DNA of 64,000 nt from Stenotrophomonas maltophilia R551-3 (GCF_000020665.1 NC_011071.1:4020501-4084500); one strand, 5' to 3'. Counted from the first letter of the stretch, positions 8,751 through 18,823 are shown. Notes: generated by a model from the letters alone, not told the origin. Translations and numbers: made by a program.

Positions 8751-10285
8751 GCCAGCCGCCCCCCCTGCCCGCGTCGCTGCCCAACGGTGGCGAGGATCAT
8801 CGCCTGCACCCGTGGTCGTGGCTGTTCGTGCTGCTGATGCAGCTGCGCCACTACTTCCTGCCGCTGGTGGCGCTGCTGGTGTTCGGCCAGCGCGGTGACC
8901 GCGATCCGATGTGGGCCCAGCTCATTCCGCTGTCGGCGATTGCCGTGCTGGTGCTGGTGTCGGTGCTGCAGTACCTCAGCTACCGCTACCGCATCGGCAG
9001 CGATGCGATCACCGTGCGCAGCGGCCTGCTCGCGCGCAACCGGCGCGAGATTCCGTTCGCCCGCATCCACAACGTGGAAGTGCGGCAGAACCCGCTGCAC
9101 CGCCTGTTCGGCGTGGCCGAGCTGCGCCTGGAATCGGCCGGCGGCGTGCGTCCGGAAGCGGAGATGCGGGTACTGAAGCTGGACCAGGCACTGGCCTTGG
9201 AACGGCTGGTGCGCCAACGCGGGCAGGCGCCACAGGCTGACGACGTGGCCACATCAGGGCAGGTGGCCGACGCTGACAGCGAACACGTGTTGCTGCGCCT
9301 GTCGAGCTGGGACGTGGTGCGCATGGGGCTGCTCTCCAACCGCGGTTGGGCGCTGGCGATCGCCGCGTTCGGCGTGCTGTTCCAGACCGTGCCGCGGCCG
9401 GTGATGGACGACGCCCTCCAGCGCGGCGGCCGCGAGGCCTTCGGCTATGCCAGCCACCTGCACCCCGGCGTGGCCGGCGCCTTCCTGCTGCTGGCCGCGG
9501 CCTTGCTGCTGGGGTGGCTGGCACTGCGTGCGCTGTCGGTGGTGCTGACCCTGCTGCGCTACCACGGCTTCACCCTCAGTGAGCAGGAGCGCCGCCTGAC
9601 CGTATCGGCCGGCCTGCTCAGCCGCACCCGCAGCAGCGTGGCGCGGCGCCGCATCCAGGCCTGGACACTGCGCGAAAGCACCCTGCATCGCTGGTTCGGC
9701 CTGCGCCAGCTGCGCATCGACAGCGCCGCTGGCGGGCCCTCGCGCGATGAGGACCGCGCCCTGCGCGAACTGGCGCCGCTGGCGTCCCGTACGCGTTGCG
9801 AGCAGCTGGTGCAGCACCTGCTGCCGCAGCTGCAGTGGCCGCCGCTGCAGTGGCAGGCCATTCCGCAGCGTGGCTGGTGGCGGTTGTGCCTGGGCGCGCT
9901 GCTGGTGGTGCCCCTGCTGGCCGTGGCCGGGTACTGGCGCTGGGGGCCCTGGGGCCTGGTAGTGCTGGCCTGGCTGCCGGTGGCACTGCTGGTCGCGCAC
10001 CGGCAGATGGCGCGCATGGGCTGGTACCTGGACGATCATTACGTCGCGGTGCGCGGCGGCTGGTGGAAGCGCTGGTGGCGCTGGGCCGAACTGGACAAGG
10101 TGCAGGGCCTGCGCCTGCAGCGTTCGCCGCTGGACAAGCTGCTGGGCACCAGCAGCCTGCAACTGGACACCGCCGGTGCGCATGGCGACGTGGCGCTGAC
10201 CCTGCACCACCTGCCGCGCGCGCAGGCGCAGCAGGTGATGGAGCAGTTGGCTGCGGCGCTGGCACGGCGCAAGCTGCGCTGGTAA
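8747..10285 (+). CDS. multi-PH-domain (YdbT-like) membrane protein
   Basis: 512 residues from a GTG that overlaps the preceding stop by 4 bp. It contains three bPH2 domains, each announced by an I-P/R-ARIHNVEV-type motif (FARIHNVEVRQNPLHRLFGV; RRRIQAWTLRESTLHRWFGL; LDKVQGLRLQRSPLDKLLG). Paired transmembrane helices precede them: the first pair at ~20-75, one near 200-260 after a polar linker, another near 380-420. This matches the YdbT architecture, and the gene forms an operon with the YdbS-like gene. The natural ligand is unknown. A GTAG-palindrome pair follows the stop. Confidence 0.85.
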   Translation: MSQPPPLPASLPNGGEDHRLHPWSWLFVLLMQLRHYFLPLVALLVFGQRGDRDPMWAQLIPLSAIAVLVLVSVLQYLSYRYRIGSDAITVRSGLLARNRREIPFARIHNVEVRQNPLHRLFGVAELRLESAGGVRPEAEMRVLKLDQALALERLVRQRGQAPQADDVATSGQVADADSEHVLLRLSSWDVVRMGLLSNRGWALAIAAFGVLFQTVPRPVMDDALQRGGREAFGYASHLHPGVAGAFLLLAAALLLGWLALRALSVVLTLLRYHGFTLSEQERRLTVSAGLLSRTRSSVARRRIQAWTLRESTLHRWFGLRQLRIDSAAGGPSRDEDRALRELAPLASRTRCEQLVQHLLPQLQWPPLQWQAIPQRGWWRLCLGALLVVPLLAVAGYWRWGPWGLVVLAWLPVALLVAHRQMARMGWYLDDHYVAVRGGWWKRWWRWAELDKVQGLRLQRSPLDKLLGTSSLQLDTAGAHGDVALTLHHLPRAQAQQVMEQLAAALARRKLRW

Positions 10286-10294
10286 GCACTACAG

Positions 10295-10360
10295 GTAGTG
10301 CCGGCCGCTGGCCGGCAACTGCAGACATCTCCCGGGTTGCCGGCCAGCGGCCGGCACTAC
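10295..10360. repeat. SMAG (GTAG-tipped) palindrome pair, GCCGGCCGCTGGCC type
   Basis: A head GTAGTGCCGGCCGCTGGCC arm (10295-10319) and its inverted mate (10336-10360) flank a 16-bp spacer. Each arm is itself a hairpin, and together they form a ~25-bp inverted repeat. It lies between two convergent genes and may act as a bidirectional transcript end. Confidence 0.9.
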
Positions 10361-10361
10361 C

Positions 10362-11420
10362 TCAACGCTGCGACGGGCCCCAATACCCCAGGTCCTTGCG
10401 GATCTGCAGATCGCGCAGCCAGGTGCCGAACGGCTTGCGCCGCAGCGCGCCCATTTCGCCGGACAGGAAATCCTCGGTAGCGGTGATCACCCGCTCGCTG
10501 GACAGGCCATCGCGATACGGGTGGATGGCATCGGCGTAGCGCACGATCTCCGCCTGCAGCGCGGCGTCCGGATGCAGCGCGCGCTGCAGCATTGCCGGCA
10601 GCTGCGCCGCATCGTCGAAGTCAATCATGTGCGGTTTGGGCACGCGGTTGCGGAAGGTCACCACCGGCTTGTGCTGGACGATGAACTCCGAAACGATCGA
10701 CGACGTATCCGACACCAGCACATCGGCAGCACGCTGCGCGGCCATCACCTGCTCAGGCTCGATGAAACGGGCATTGGCACCGGCCAGCGCGCGGTAGCGC
10801 TCGAACAGCTCCGGCGGGCACTTCGGGTGCAGGGTCAGCAGCCAGTAGCGCTCACCGGCGGCGATGTCGGCGGCAATGTGAGCATGCAGGTGCGGGGCCG
10901 CGCTGAGCCGCTCGGTGAAGGTCGAACCGAACAGGATCACCGGGCGCTCGCCCGCCGGCGCGCGCAGCGCAGCGCTCTCGCCGCCATCGTCGCGGAACAG
11001 CGGGTCCAGCTTCGGCCAACCGGTCTCTGCTACCGCGAAATGGCCCTGCAGGGCGGCGATCTCGCGGAACGGCGCGGTGGTGGCCGGGCCCTGGGTGCAG
11101 TACAGGTCAAACATGCCGCGCACCCGGAAGTGGCCGCGCGCACTGTCCCGCTTCTCCACATTGAACCCATGGAACAGCTGCACCTTGGCCCCCGAAAGGA
11201 AGGTCGGCACCCAGTTGGCGGCGCTGAATACCGCCCGCGGGCGCATCGCCAGGGCCTGCTTCAAGCCGACGTTCGGCACGCCCGGCAGGGCACCGCCCGC
11301 GGCGCCGCCTTCGAACCAGGCTGCCACCTCCTGCCCGGAGGCGTGCAAGGCCTGCGCCAACGGGGCGAGAATAGGCAGCGCATAACGCTCCGTCGCAAAC
11401 AACAGGTACCCGGCCATCAT
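10362..11420 (-). CDS. CDP-glycerol glycerophosphotransferase-like protein
   Basis: 352 residues beginning MMAGYLLFATERYALPILAP. The fold is that of the CDP-glycerol:poly(glycerophosphate) glycerophosphotransferase family, a GT-B type enzyme. It has VQLFHGFNVEKRD near the middle, then ILFGSTFTERLSAAPH, and the donor-site blocks LLTLHPKCPPELFERY and DVLVSDTSSIVSEFIVQHKPVV. In Gram-negatives these enzymes modify capsule or LPS with phosphoglycerol-type groups. The start codon overlaps the divergent GT2 start by 2 bp (ATGATG on one strand, ATG on the other), so the promoters must lie inside the opposite genes. The frame is open ~100 codons further, but only because it runs antisense to the GT2 gene. 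Confidence 0.8.
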   Translation of the reverse strand: MMAGYLLFATERYALPILAPLAQALHASGQEVAAWFEGGAAGGALPGVPNVGLKQALAMRPRAVFSAANWVPTFLSGAKVQLFHGFNVEKRDSARGHFRVRGMFDLYCTQGPATTAPFREIAALQGHFAVAETGWPKLDPLFRDDGGESAALRAPAGERPVILFGSTFTERLSAAPHLHAHIAADIAAGERYWLLTLHPKCPPELFERYRALAGANARFIEPEQVMAAQRAADVLVSDTSSIVSEFIVQHKPVVTFRNRVPKPHMIDFDDAAQLPAMLQRALHPDAALQAEIVRYADAIHPYRDGLSSERVITATEDFLSGEMGALRRKPFGTWLRDLQIRKDLGYWGPSQR

Positions 11421-12237
11421 GTCCTCCACGACCGCTCCCACCGAACGGCCTCGCATCTCGGCCTGCATTATCGCGTTCAACGAGGCCGGGCGCATCGGCG
11501 ACTGCCTGGCCTCGCTGTCCTTCTGCGATGAGATCGTGGTGGTGGACTCGTATTCCAGCGACGCCACCGTGGCCATCGCCGAGGCCGCCGGCGCCCGCGT
11601 GCTGCAGCGCACGTTCGAGGGCTTCCGCAGCCAGAAGGCGTTCTGCGTCGAGCAGGCCAGCCACGACTGGGTGCTGTGCCTGGATGCCGACGAACGCATC
11701 AGCCCGGAACTGCGTGCGGCCATCGAACAGGCCCGTGACGGTGGCTTCAGCGGCCATGCCGGCTATCGCTTCGCCCGCCTGTCGGAATACTTCGGCAGGT
11801 TCCTGCGCCATGGCAACGCCTACCCGGACCGGGTAATGCGCCTGTTCGACCGCCGCCAGGGCGGCTGGCGCGGCAAGCGCGAGATCCACGAGGCGGCCAG
11901 CGTCGACGGCAGCGTCGCTACCCTGCATGGCGACATGATCCACTACCCCTACCGCTCATTGCAGCAGCAGCTGGCCAAGACCGAGAAGTACGCGCGGATG
12001 ATGGCCGAGCACGAATTCGCGCGCGGCAAGCGGGCCACCTTGAGCAAGCTGGTGCTGGCGCCGGCCTGGCGGTTCTGGCGCGGCTTCCTGTTCCGCGGCG
12101 GCTTCCGCGACGGCTGGCATGGCCTGGTCTACGCCTATGTTCGCGCCAATTACGTGCGACAGAAGACCATCATGCTGTGGATGCTGGGCAACGGTCAGGC
12201 GGTGGCCGACCCCGTGGTCCGTCCGGACCGGCCCTGA
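11419..12237 (+). CDS. family 2 glycosyltransferase (KdtX/WaaE type)
   Basis: 272 residues with a GT-A fold: ISACIIAFNEAGRIGDCLAS at ~13-32, IVVVDSYSSDAT, and the DXD-type LCLDADERISPEL at ~92-104. The C-terminal part has REIHEAASVDG and a basic amphipathic tail typical of the KdtX/WaaE branch, which adds a sugar to the LPS inner core on the cytoplasmic face. The start codon overlaps the divergent glycerophosphotransferase-like gene. The GT4 gene follows after 44 bp, so the two are probably co-transcribed. Confidence 0.88.
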   Translation: MSSTTAPTERPRISACIIAFNEAGRIGDCLASLSFCDEIVVVDSYSSDATVAIAEAAGARVLQRTFEGFRSQKAFCVEQASHDWVLCLDADERISPELRAAIEQARDGGFSGHAGYRFARLSEYFGRFLRHGNAYPDRVMRLFDRRQGGWRGKREIHEAASVDGSVATLHGDMIHYPYRSLQQQLAKTEKYARMMAEHEFARGKRATLSKLVLAPAWRFWRGFLFRGGFRDGWHGLVYAYVRANYVRQKTIMLWMLGNGQAVADPVVRPDRP

Positions 12238-12281
12238 GCCGGCTGTGTCACACTGCCCGCGCGTTGCCTGAAGATTCCCCC

Positions 12282-13403
12282 ATGAAAATCCTGTACACCA
12301 ACTTCCACTATGGCGACGGTGGCGGCCACACCACGTACATCGTGTCGCTTGCGCGTGCCCTGCATGGCCAGCACACGCTCCACGTCGCCGCGCCCGCCGA
12401 CAGCCGCCTGCTGCGTACCGTTGCCGAGGAAGGCATCGCCACCGCCGTGCCGATGGCCTTCGGCAGCGGCCTGCCAACCCTGCCGCAGCAGCTGGCCGAA
12501 CAGCGCGCGCTGCGCCGGCGGGTCCGCGACGAAGGCATCGATCTGGTCCACGTCAACGGCGCGCGCGATCATCGCTTCGTGATGCAGGGCCTGCTCGGCA
12601 TGCGTCGCCCGCCGATCGTGCTGACCAAGCACAACAGCAAGCCCACCAATACGCTGGGCAATGCCTTCCGTGCGCGCTGGGCCACCGACCGCGTGATCGC
12701 GGTGTCAGCCGACACCAAACGCCTGCTGGAACAGGGGCCGTACCGGCGCTGCCCGATCGACGTGGTCCGCAACGGTGTCGATCTGGAGCGCTACTCGCCG
12801 CTGCCCGCCGGAAGCGGCCACGCACTTCGCCAGCAATGGACGCGGGACCCGCTGGCGCTGGTGCTGGTCAGCAACGCCGGTACCGACGACTACAAAGGCT
12901 GGATCGACCTGGCTCAGGCCATCGTCCTGCTCCCCGACGCGGTCCGGCCCCATGTGCACATGGCGGTTGCCGGCCATCTGCCCAGCGCACAGCAGCGCGA
13001 ACAGGTGCAGGCCCTGGGTGAGGTCGCCGCGCAGGTGCACTTCACCGGCCTGCTGGGTGATACCCGCGCGCTGATCGCCGCCGGTGATGCTGGCTTCGTG
13101 CTGTCCAACGACATCGAGACGATTTCCTTCGCCTGCCGCGAGATGATGGCCAGCGGCAAGCCGATGCTGGTCAGTGACTACGCCGGCCTGCCGGAGAACA
13201 TCGAGCAGGGCGTGGACGGCTGGGTCGTACCCACCCGCGATGTCGCTGCGATCGCAGCGCAGGTGCAGGCAATGTACGAACAGCGGCACGCCCTGCCGAC
13301 GATGGGCATGGCCGCGCGTCGCCATGCGCAGGCCGAATTCGGCCTGCAGACCTTCGCCGAGGCCACATTGGCCAGCTACGAGGCGGTGCTGGCGGCGTCC
13401 TGA
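12282..13403 (+). CDS. family 4 glycosyltransferase
   Basis: 373 residues in a GT-B fold. The N-terminal acceptor domain begins MKILYTNFHYGDGGGHTTYI, with the glycine-rich loop usual in GT4. The C-terminal donor domain contains VVRNGVDLERYSP, VLVSNAGTDDYKGW, FVLSNDIETISFACREMMAS (the E-x7-E type block) and KPMLVSDYAGLPENIEQGVDGWVV. It probably extends LPS core or surface polysaccharide together with the GT2 upstream. The start follows the GT2 stop by 44 bp; the track frame extends 35 codons further up into GT2. Its 3' end overlaps the convergent WaaL-like gene by 28 bp. Confidence 0.88.
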   Translation: MKILYTNFHYGDGGGHTTYIVSLARALHGQHTLHVAAPADSRLLRTVAEEGIATAVPMAFGSGLPTLPQQLAEQRALRRRVRDEGIDLVHVNGARDHRFVMQGLLGMRRPPIVLTKHNSKPTNTLGNAFRARWATDRVIAVSADTKRLLEQGPYRRCPIDVVRNGVDLERYSPLPAGSGHALRQQWTRDPLALVLVSNAGTDDYKGWIDLAQAIVLLPDAVRPHVHMAVAGHLPSAQQREQVQALGEVAAQVHFTGLLGDTRALIAAGDAGFVLSNDIETISFACREMMASGKPMLVSDYAGLPENIEQGVDGWVVPTRDVAAIAAQVQAMYEQRHALPTMGMAARRHAQAEFGLQTFAEATLASYEAVLAAS

Positions 13404-14665
13404 GTTCCACTGCGCGGTTCGGACAGGGCCAGCAGCAGGGCCACCCAGGCGGCGTAGAACGAGGCGGTGCGCATGTCACGCAGCATCATCTCGGTGACGC
13501 CGAAGACGGCAAACGCCACGCAGATGCTCAGGCCCGCCGCAGCATGCAACCGCGATCGTTCATCACCACGCCACAGGCGTGGCAGGAACACCAGGGCGGG
13601 CGCCAGGTACACCAGCACCAGGCCCAGCCCACCCAGCACACCGTAGGTGGCCAGGAAGTACAGCAGGTCGTTGTGGGTCTCGCCGAAGTCACGCGCGACC
13701 ATCGCCGAGACCTTGCCCTCGGCGGCCAGCCGCTCCAGCTCCCTGCGGAAACGATCGCCGCCACCGACACCGAACACGGGCTGCTCGCGGATCATGTAAC
13801 CCGCCGCGGTCCACAGCTGCAGGCGGATGCAGACCGAGGTGTCGGCCAGATGGTCGGCACTGCAGTCGCCATACTCGTTGACACCGGCATCGATGCGATC
13901 ACGCAGCGCGCCATCATGGGTGGCCATGACCCCCACGCCGGCCGCCAGCACCAGGCCCAGCAGGATCTTCATGCGGCCCAGCCGACGGCCCATCACCAGC
14001 AGCCCGATCAGCAGGAAGCAGGGAATCGCCAGCAGGCCGCCACGGGTCTGGGTCCACAGGAATGCGATCAGGCCGAGGATACCGGTAAGCAGCTTCAGCG
14101 TTGCCTCGATCCTGGTGAAACGGGTCACCGGCAGGCCCAGCGACAACAGGCTCAGCACACCGAACAGCAGGGTCAGATCGCCGTAGGTCACCGCGTTGAA
14201 CTGCTGGGTCGCAGGCCGCACGCCGGTTTCCAGCGCCAGCCAGCCGATGATCGCCGCTGCCGACCACACCGCCGGCAAGGTTCCCAGCAAAGCGCGGGAG
14301 AGAATCGCGCGCGGCACCCGCAATGCAGCGAACAGGATCATCAGCATCGACAGCAGCCGCGCCGCCTTCTCCACTTCCGAGCCCTTCCAGATGCCGTGAA
14401 CCGCCAGGCTGGTCAACACGCCGATCAACATCACCGCCATGCCCGCAGCCATCCAGCCATAACGCCTGGCTGAGCCGGGCAGCAGGGCCGGCGATGCCGA
14501 AGGCGTCAACAGCAGGATGATCGACAACAGGATCGCCAGGTAGAAGCCGGCGCTGCCGCCCTCCATGGTGATCATCAACAGCGTCGGCAACGCACCCAGC
14601 ACCAAGGTGTAGGCGCCAGCCAGAAGGCCGGTGGTGCGGGTGTTGGGCGGGGAAAGCGGGATCAC
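13376..14665 (-). CDS. O-antigen ligase (WaaL/Wzy-like) family protein
   Basis: 429 residues with about ten to twelve predicted transmembrane helices. A large periplasmic loop near residues 250-330 ends in GETHNDLLYFLATYGVLGGL. This matches the Wzy_C/O-antigen ligase signature H-(N/S)-x-hydrophobic-G, whose histidine is essential in WaaL. Such enzymes attach undecaprenyl-linked glycan to lipid A-core, or polymerise repeat units. The context (GT2, GT4, ArnT-like) fits an LPS role, but WaaL and Wzy cannot be told apart by sequence here. The 3' end overlaps the GT4 gene by 28 bp in convergent orientation. Confidence 0.85.
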   Translation of the reverse strand: MIPLSPPNTRTTGLLAGAYTLVLGALPTLLMITMEGGSAGFYLAILLSIILLLTPSASPALLPGSARRYGWMAAGMAVMLIGVLTSLAVHGIWKGSEVEKAARLLSMLMILFAALRVPRAILSRALLGTLPAVWSAAAIIGWLALETGVRPATQQFNAVTYGDLTLLFGVLSLLSLGLPVTRFTRIEATLKLLTGILGLIAFLWTQTRGGLLAIPCFLLIGLLVMGRRLGRMKILLGLVLAAGVGVMATHDGALRDRIDAGVNEYGDCSADHLADTSVCIRLQLWTAAGYMIREQPVFGVGGGDRFRRELERLAAEGKVSAMVARDFGETHNDLLYFLATYGVLGGLGLVLVYLAPALVFLPRLWRGDERSRLHAAAGLSICVAFAVFGVTEMMLRDMRTASFYAAWVALLLALSEPRSGTQDAASTAS

Positions 14666-14782
14666 GTGATGCGGTCGGCGGGTCGGTAGCGGAAAACCGG
14701 CACGGTGCCGGGAGCGGTGCCCATTCTAGGCCAGAGCGCCCTGCCGGTTGCCGCATTCCCGCCCTGTTTATGCTTCATTCGT

Positions 14783-16504
14783 TCAGTCCTCATCGGGCGG
14801 GCCCTGCAGGCGATACTCACGCGCCAGCTCCGCCCTCGTCGGCGTGCACGAGCCAACCACCGCCCCGGCGGGGACCAGCCACCAGCGGCGACGATTGGAG
14901 ATACCGGCCACCGCGGCCCGCGAACGGTCGACGCACCCCTGCAGCGCGTCTTCATTCACCAGCAGCCAGCGACGATGCGGCGCCAGTCGCTGCCAGCGCA
15001 CGGCGGCCTGCAACTGCGCGTGCCAGCGGTCCTCGAAGCCGAAGGTCGCCGCCGGGCGATCGGCCATCAGCAGATTCTGCTCCTTCCAGGCCACCAGCCC
15101 CAGTTGCGCCTCCGGACCGATGCGCACACCGACCTCGCGCATCAGACCGCGCGCGGAGCTTGAATCGTTCAGCAGCGGGTAGCCGATCAGGCTGTACAGC
15201 ACCCAAGCCACGGTCAGGGTCGAAACCAGAGCGAGATGGGCACGACGTCGCCCGAACACCCACACGCTCAGTGCCGCCCAGATCCCCATCGCCAGCACCG
15301 CCCATGCCAGCGCATCGGTGGTACCGGGCAGCAGCCCGCGATCCAGGGCCAGGCGCAGCTCGTAGCCCGGCTCGCCCAGCAGCGCCAGCGCCCCGACCAG
15401 CGCCAGGCCTGCCGCCAACAACACCGTGAACACGCCAAGCACGGCCTGCACATCGCGCCGTCTCAGCAGCCCGGGCAGCAACGGCGCCAGCGCCAGGCAG
15501 AACATCGGCAATGCCGGCAGGATGTAGACATCGCGCTTGCCATGGGGAATCGAGAAGAACAGCACGACCAGCAACCACCAGGCCAGCGGCAGCAGGTAAC
15601 GTGAATCACGCCGCCGCAGGCGCCGGCGCCAGGCGGGAATCGCCCATGGCAGCGCCAGGAATGCCGGGATCCACATCGACGGCATCACACCGAAGAAGTA
15701 CCACCATGGCTGGTGATGGTCCCAGGACTGCGTGTAGCGACGCGCCGTCTGCCGGAACAGGATGTCGTCAATGTAGGCACGGTACTCGTCCGAGCCGGTG
15801 CCCAGCCCGGCCAGCAGCATCGGCACCAGCCACAACGACACCGCCAGCAGGAAGGCCAGCGGCGCCAGCCAGTAGCGCCCATCGCGCGCGTGCAGGGACA
15901 CACGGGGCCAATGCAGGGCCGAAGCAATGGCGGCCGGCACGATCATCAGCAACGCCAACACACCCACGCCCTTGGTGATCACCCCGATGCCGGCGAAGAA
16001 CCAGCCCAGCCACCACCAGCGCCAGGCCGGGCCCAGCAGCAGGTGGCGCAGCAGGCCATAGTTGGCCAGGGTGATGAACAGCATCACCAGCGGATCGATC
16101 TGCGCCTTCTTCGCCTGGAAGGTGAAGTGCAGTGCGAACAGCAGGGCCCAGCCCGCGTACAGCCCGACCTGCCGCGTCCACAGGCGGCGGCCGAGATCGA
16201 CCACGCACCACAGCGTGCCCAGCGCGGCCAGCAGCGAAGGCAGCAGGAACGCCACCCGCCAGTGGCCGACCAGGCCGTACAGCGTGGCCTGCCACCACAT
16301 CAGCATCGGCGGCTTGTCCGCGTACAGTTCGGTGCCGCGATGCGGGAACAACCAGTAACCACTGTCGACCATCTGCCTGGCCACCAGCGCGAAACGTGGC
16401 TCATCCGATGGCCACGGATCACGGAGGCCCAGGCCAGCCCCCAGCACCAGCAGGGCCATCACCACCAACAACCACGTCTGGCGCGACGCGTGGGTTTTCA
16501 GCAT
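14783..16504 (-). CDS. ArnT-like (GT83) integral-membrane glycosyltransferase
   Basis: 573 residues with ~12 transmembrane helices. The first periplasmic loop carries the metal/lipid-phosphate motif DPWPSDEPRFALVARQM (residues ~29-45). It is followed by ELYADKPPMLMWW and by FTFQAKKAQIDPLVML, all typical of ArnT/PMT-family enzymes that transfer a sugar from a polyprenyl phosphate. ArnT itself adds L-Ara4N to lipid A and gives polymyxin resistance. No arnBCADEF genes are adjacent, so another sugar and acceptor, such as LPS core, is equally possible. It lies 23 bp downstream of rsmB on the same strand and may be read from that operon. Confidence 0.82.
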   Translation of the reverse strand: MLKTHASRQTWLLVVMALLVLGAGLGLRDPWPSDEPRFALVARQMVDSGYWLFPHRGTELYADKPPMLMWWQATLYGLVGHWRVAFLLPSLLAALGTLWCVVDLGRRLWTRQVGLYAGWALLFALHFTFQAKKAQIDPLVMLFITLANYGLLRHLLLGPAWRWWWLGWFFAGIGVITKGVGVLALLMIVPAAIASALHWPRVSLHARDGRYWLAPLAFLLAVSLWLVPMLLAGLGTGSDEYRAYIDDILFRQTARRYTQSWDHHQPWWYFFGVMPSMWIPAFLALPWAIPAWRRRLRRRDSRYLLPLAWWLLVVLFFSIPHGKRDVYILPALPMFCLALAPLLPGLLRRRDVQAVLGVFTVLLAAGLALVGALALLGEPGYELRLALDRGLLPGTTDALAWAVLAMGIWAALSVWVFGRRRAHLALVSTLTVAWVLYSLIGYPLLNDSSSARGLMREVGVRIGPEAQLGLVAWKEQNLLMADRPAATFGFEDRWHAQLQAAVRWQRLAPHRRWLLVNEDALQGCVDRSRAAVAGISNRRRWWLVPAGAVVGSCTPTRAELAREYRLQGPPDED

Positions 16505-16527
16505 GAGACTCGAAACGGCAGCGGGGG

Positions 16528-17859
16528 TCAGGCTGTTTTTAGCAGACGCGCGTAGAAGAAACCGTCAGCGTCGTTTTCACCCGGCAGCCGCTGGCGTGCC
16601 ACCCCTTCGCAATCCACGCCGAACGCGTCGCCGAGCGGCTGCGCCACGGCATCCGGATGCCACTTCAGGAACGCGCGCACCTGATCGATGTTCTCGGCGC
16701 GCAGGATCGAACAGGTGGCATACAGCAGCACGCCGCCCGGGCGCAGCATCGACCAGCAGGCTTCCAGCAAGCGCGCCTGCACGCCGACCAGCGCGTCGAT
16801 GTCCTCGGCACGGCGGTGGAACATCACATCCGGCTGGCGGCGGATCACGCCGGTGGCCGAGCACGGCGCATCCAGCAGGATCGCGTCGAACGGCACGCCA
16901 TCCCACCATGAACCGGGATCACTGGCATCTGCGGCCAGGGTCTGTACGTGCTCACCCACGCCGGTGCGGATGTAGGTATCGCGTGCGCGCGCCAGGCGGC
17001 GGGCATCGATATCCAGTGCCAGCAGGCGCAGGCTCGGATCGCGTTCAAGCAGATGCGCGGACTTGCCACCGGGTGCCGCGCAGGCATCCAGCACGCGCGC
17101 ACCAGACGCCGGCGCCAGGGCATCTGCCGCGCATTGCGCCGACAGGTCCTGCACCGACAACGCGCCTTCGGCGAACCCCGGCAGCTGGTTCACCGCAACG
17201 GGAACCGCCAGCCGCAACGCATCTGCACTGAGCGTACTTGCTTCGGCAGCGATGCCGGCTTCGGCCAGCGCTGCCAGTGCCTTGTCACGGCCGCCCTGCT
17301 GGCGGTTGGCGCGCAGCCACAGGGGCGCCGGTTGCAGGCTGGCGCTGAAGATCGCGTCGGCCTGTGCCGGCCAATCGCGTTCCACCGCATCGGCCAACCA
17401 TTCCGGGAAGGCGTCGCGTGCGGGCTGCTCCGGGAAACCCTCGCGCTGTGCGCGGCGCAGGATTGCGTTGACCAGGCCGGCCTGGCGCTCGCGGCCCAGC
17501 GCGCGCGCGGCATCGACCGTGGCCGACAGTGCCGCATGCGCAGGCAGCTCCAGCACGTCCAGCTGGGCGAACCCGACCATCAGCAGCGTGCGCAGGTCGG
17601 CATCGCGGGCCGACAGCGGCTTCTGCATCCAGCCCTGCAGGGCAGCGTCATAGGTGCTGCGACGGCGCAGGACCGCGAAACACAGCGCTTCCAGCAGTGC
17701 GCGGTCGCGGCTGTCAGCCAGCTTGGGCAGCGCCCAGGCCAGTTCGGCCTTCAGCGAACGGCCACGGGTGAACACCTGTGCCAGCACGCGTGCGGCCAGC
17801 ATGCGCGTGGCCGCGCCCGGCGCCGCCTTGGCGACGGAGAAATCGTTCTGCTTCGACAC
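16528..17859 (-). CDS. rsmB: 16S rRNA (cytosine-967 C5)-methyltransferase
   Basis: 443 residues. The N-terminal ~160 residues form an RNA-binding NusB-like domain. The Rossmann methyltransferase follows with AdoMet motif [15 protein letters not shown] (256-270), motif [14 protein letters not shown] (329-340) and motif [10 protein letters not shown] (378-385). C383 (Thr-Cys) is the catalytic nucleophile and C333 (Pro-Cys) assists release, both intact. [10 protein letters not shown] closes the protein. The start lies 3 bp from the fmt stop, giving the usual fmt-rsmB operon. Confidence 0.97.
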   Translation of the reverse strand: MSKQNDFSVAKAAPGAATRMLAARVLAQVFTRGRSLKAELAWALPKLADSRDRALLEALCFAVLRRRSTYDAALQGWMQKPLSARDADLRTLLMVGFAQLDVLELPAHAALSATVDAARALGRERQAGLVNAILRRAQREGFPEQPARDAFPEWLADAVERDWPAQADAIFSASLQPAPLWLRANRQQGGRDKALAALAEAGIAAEASTLSADALRLAVPVAVNQLPGFAEGALSVQDLSAQCAADALAPASGARVLDACAAPGGKSAHLLERDPSLRLLALDIDARRLARARDTYIRTGVGEHVQTLAADASDPGSWWDGVPFDAILLDAPCSATGVIRRQPDVMFHRRAEDIDALVGVQARLLEACWSMLRPGGVLLYATCSILRAENIDQVRAFLKWHPDAVAQPLGDAFGVDCEGVARQRLPGENDADGFFYARLLKTA

Positions 17860-17862
17860 CGC

Positions 17863-18786
17863 TTATGCCCCCACGCGCAGGTCGCGGCGGGCGTTGAGGT
17901 AGTCGGCGGCGGTGATCGCCTTGCCACCCTCACGCTGCAGCACGCGCAGGCGCAGCGCGCCCTGGCCGCAGGCGATGTCGATACCGTCGCGGCTGGCCGC
18001 CAGCACCGTGCCCGGCGCCTGGCCATGGGCCAGATCCAGCGCCACTGCGCCATGGATGCGCACGCGTTCGCCAGCCAGGCTCGCCTCGGCGATCGGCCAC
18101 GGGTTGAACGCGCGCACGGTGCGCGCCAGCGCGCCGGCATCCAGTACCCAGTCCAGCCGGGCCTCGGCCTTGTCCAGCTTGTGCGCGTAGGTCACGCCCT
18201 GCTCCGGCTGCGGCCGCGCGACCGGCTTGATGCCCGCGCGCAGCAGGCCCAGGCCATCAGACAGCACCTGCGCGCCGAGTTCGGCCAGCTTGTCGTGCAG
18301 CTGCCCACCGGTATCGGTGGTGGCGATCGGGAGCTCCTGGTGCAGCAGCACCGGGCCGGTATCCAGGCCAGCCTCCATCTGCATCAGGCACACGCCGGTC
18401 TTCGTATCGCCGGCCTGGATCGCACGCTGGATCGGCGCGGCACCGCGCCAGCGCGGCAGCAGCGAGGCATGCACGTTCCAGCAGCCATGGGTCGGAATGG
18501 CCAGCACCGCCTTGGGCAGGATCAGGCCGTAGGCCACCACCACCATCAGATCCGGTTGCAGGTCGCGCAGCTGCTGCTGGGCGGCCTCGTCCTTCAACGA
18601 CTCGGGCTGGTAGACCGGAATGCCACGGGCCACGGCTTCAAGCTTGACCGGCGACGGCGCCAGGCCACGGCCACGGCCGGCGGGGCGATCAGGCTGGGTG
18701 TAGACAGCGACGACCTCGTGATGGCGCGCGGCCGCGCGCAGCGACGACACCGCGAATTCCGGCGTACCGGCAAAGACAATCCTCAT
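17863..18786 (-). CDS. fmt: methionyl-tRNA formyltransferase
   Basis: 307 residues. The enzyme formylates initiator Met-tRNA using 10-formyl-THF. The N-terminal Rossmann domain begins [13 protein letters not shown]. The catalytic triad N104, H106 and D142 is present in [18 protein letters not shown] and [11 protein letters not shown] flexible Lys-rich loop ([17 protein letters not shown]) binds tRNA, and the C-terminal OB-like domain includes FNPWPIAE. I chose the start by family length; the frame is open ~95 codons upstream through the def 3' end. It is separated from def by a strong hairpin, so it may need its own promoter, but is nearly fused to rsmB. Confidence 0.98.
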   Translation of the reverse strand: MRIVFAGTPEFAVSSLRAAARHHEVVAVYTQPDRPAGRGRGLAPSPVKLEAVARGIPVYQPESLKDEAAQQQLRDLQPDLMVVVAYGLILPKAVLAIPTHGCWNVHASLLPRWRGAAPIQRAIQAGDTKTGVCLMQMEAGLDTGPVLLHQELPIATTDTGGQLHDKLAELGAQVLSDGLGLLRAGIKPVARPQPEQGVTYAHKLDKAEARLDWVLDAGALARTVRAFNPWPIAEASLAGERVRIHGAVALDLAHGQAPGTVLAASRDGIDIACGQGALRLRVLQREGGKAITAADYLNARRDLRVGA

Positions 18787-18823
18787 GGCTACCCCACTTG
18801 CAGGATGGATTCGTGCAGGAAAG

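Noticed and set aside
14783..16504. Calling this gene arnT and predicting polymyxin resistance
   Set aside because: No arnBCADEF neighbours. The GT83/PMT family includes enzymes for other sugars.
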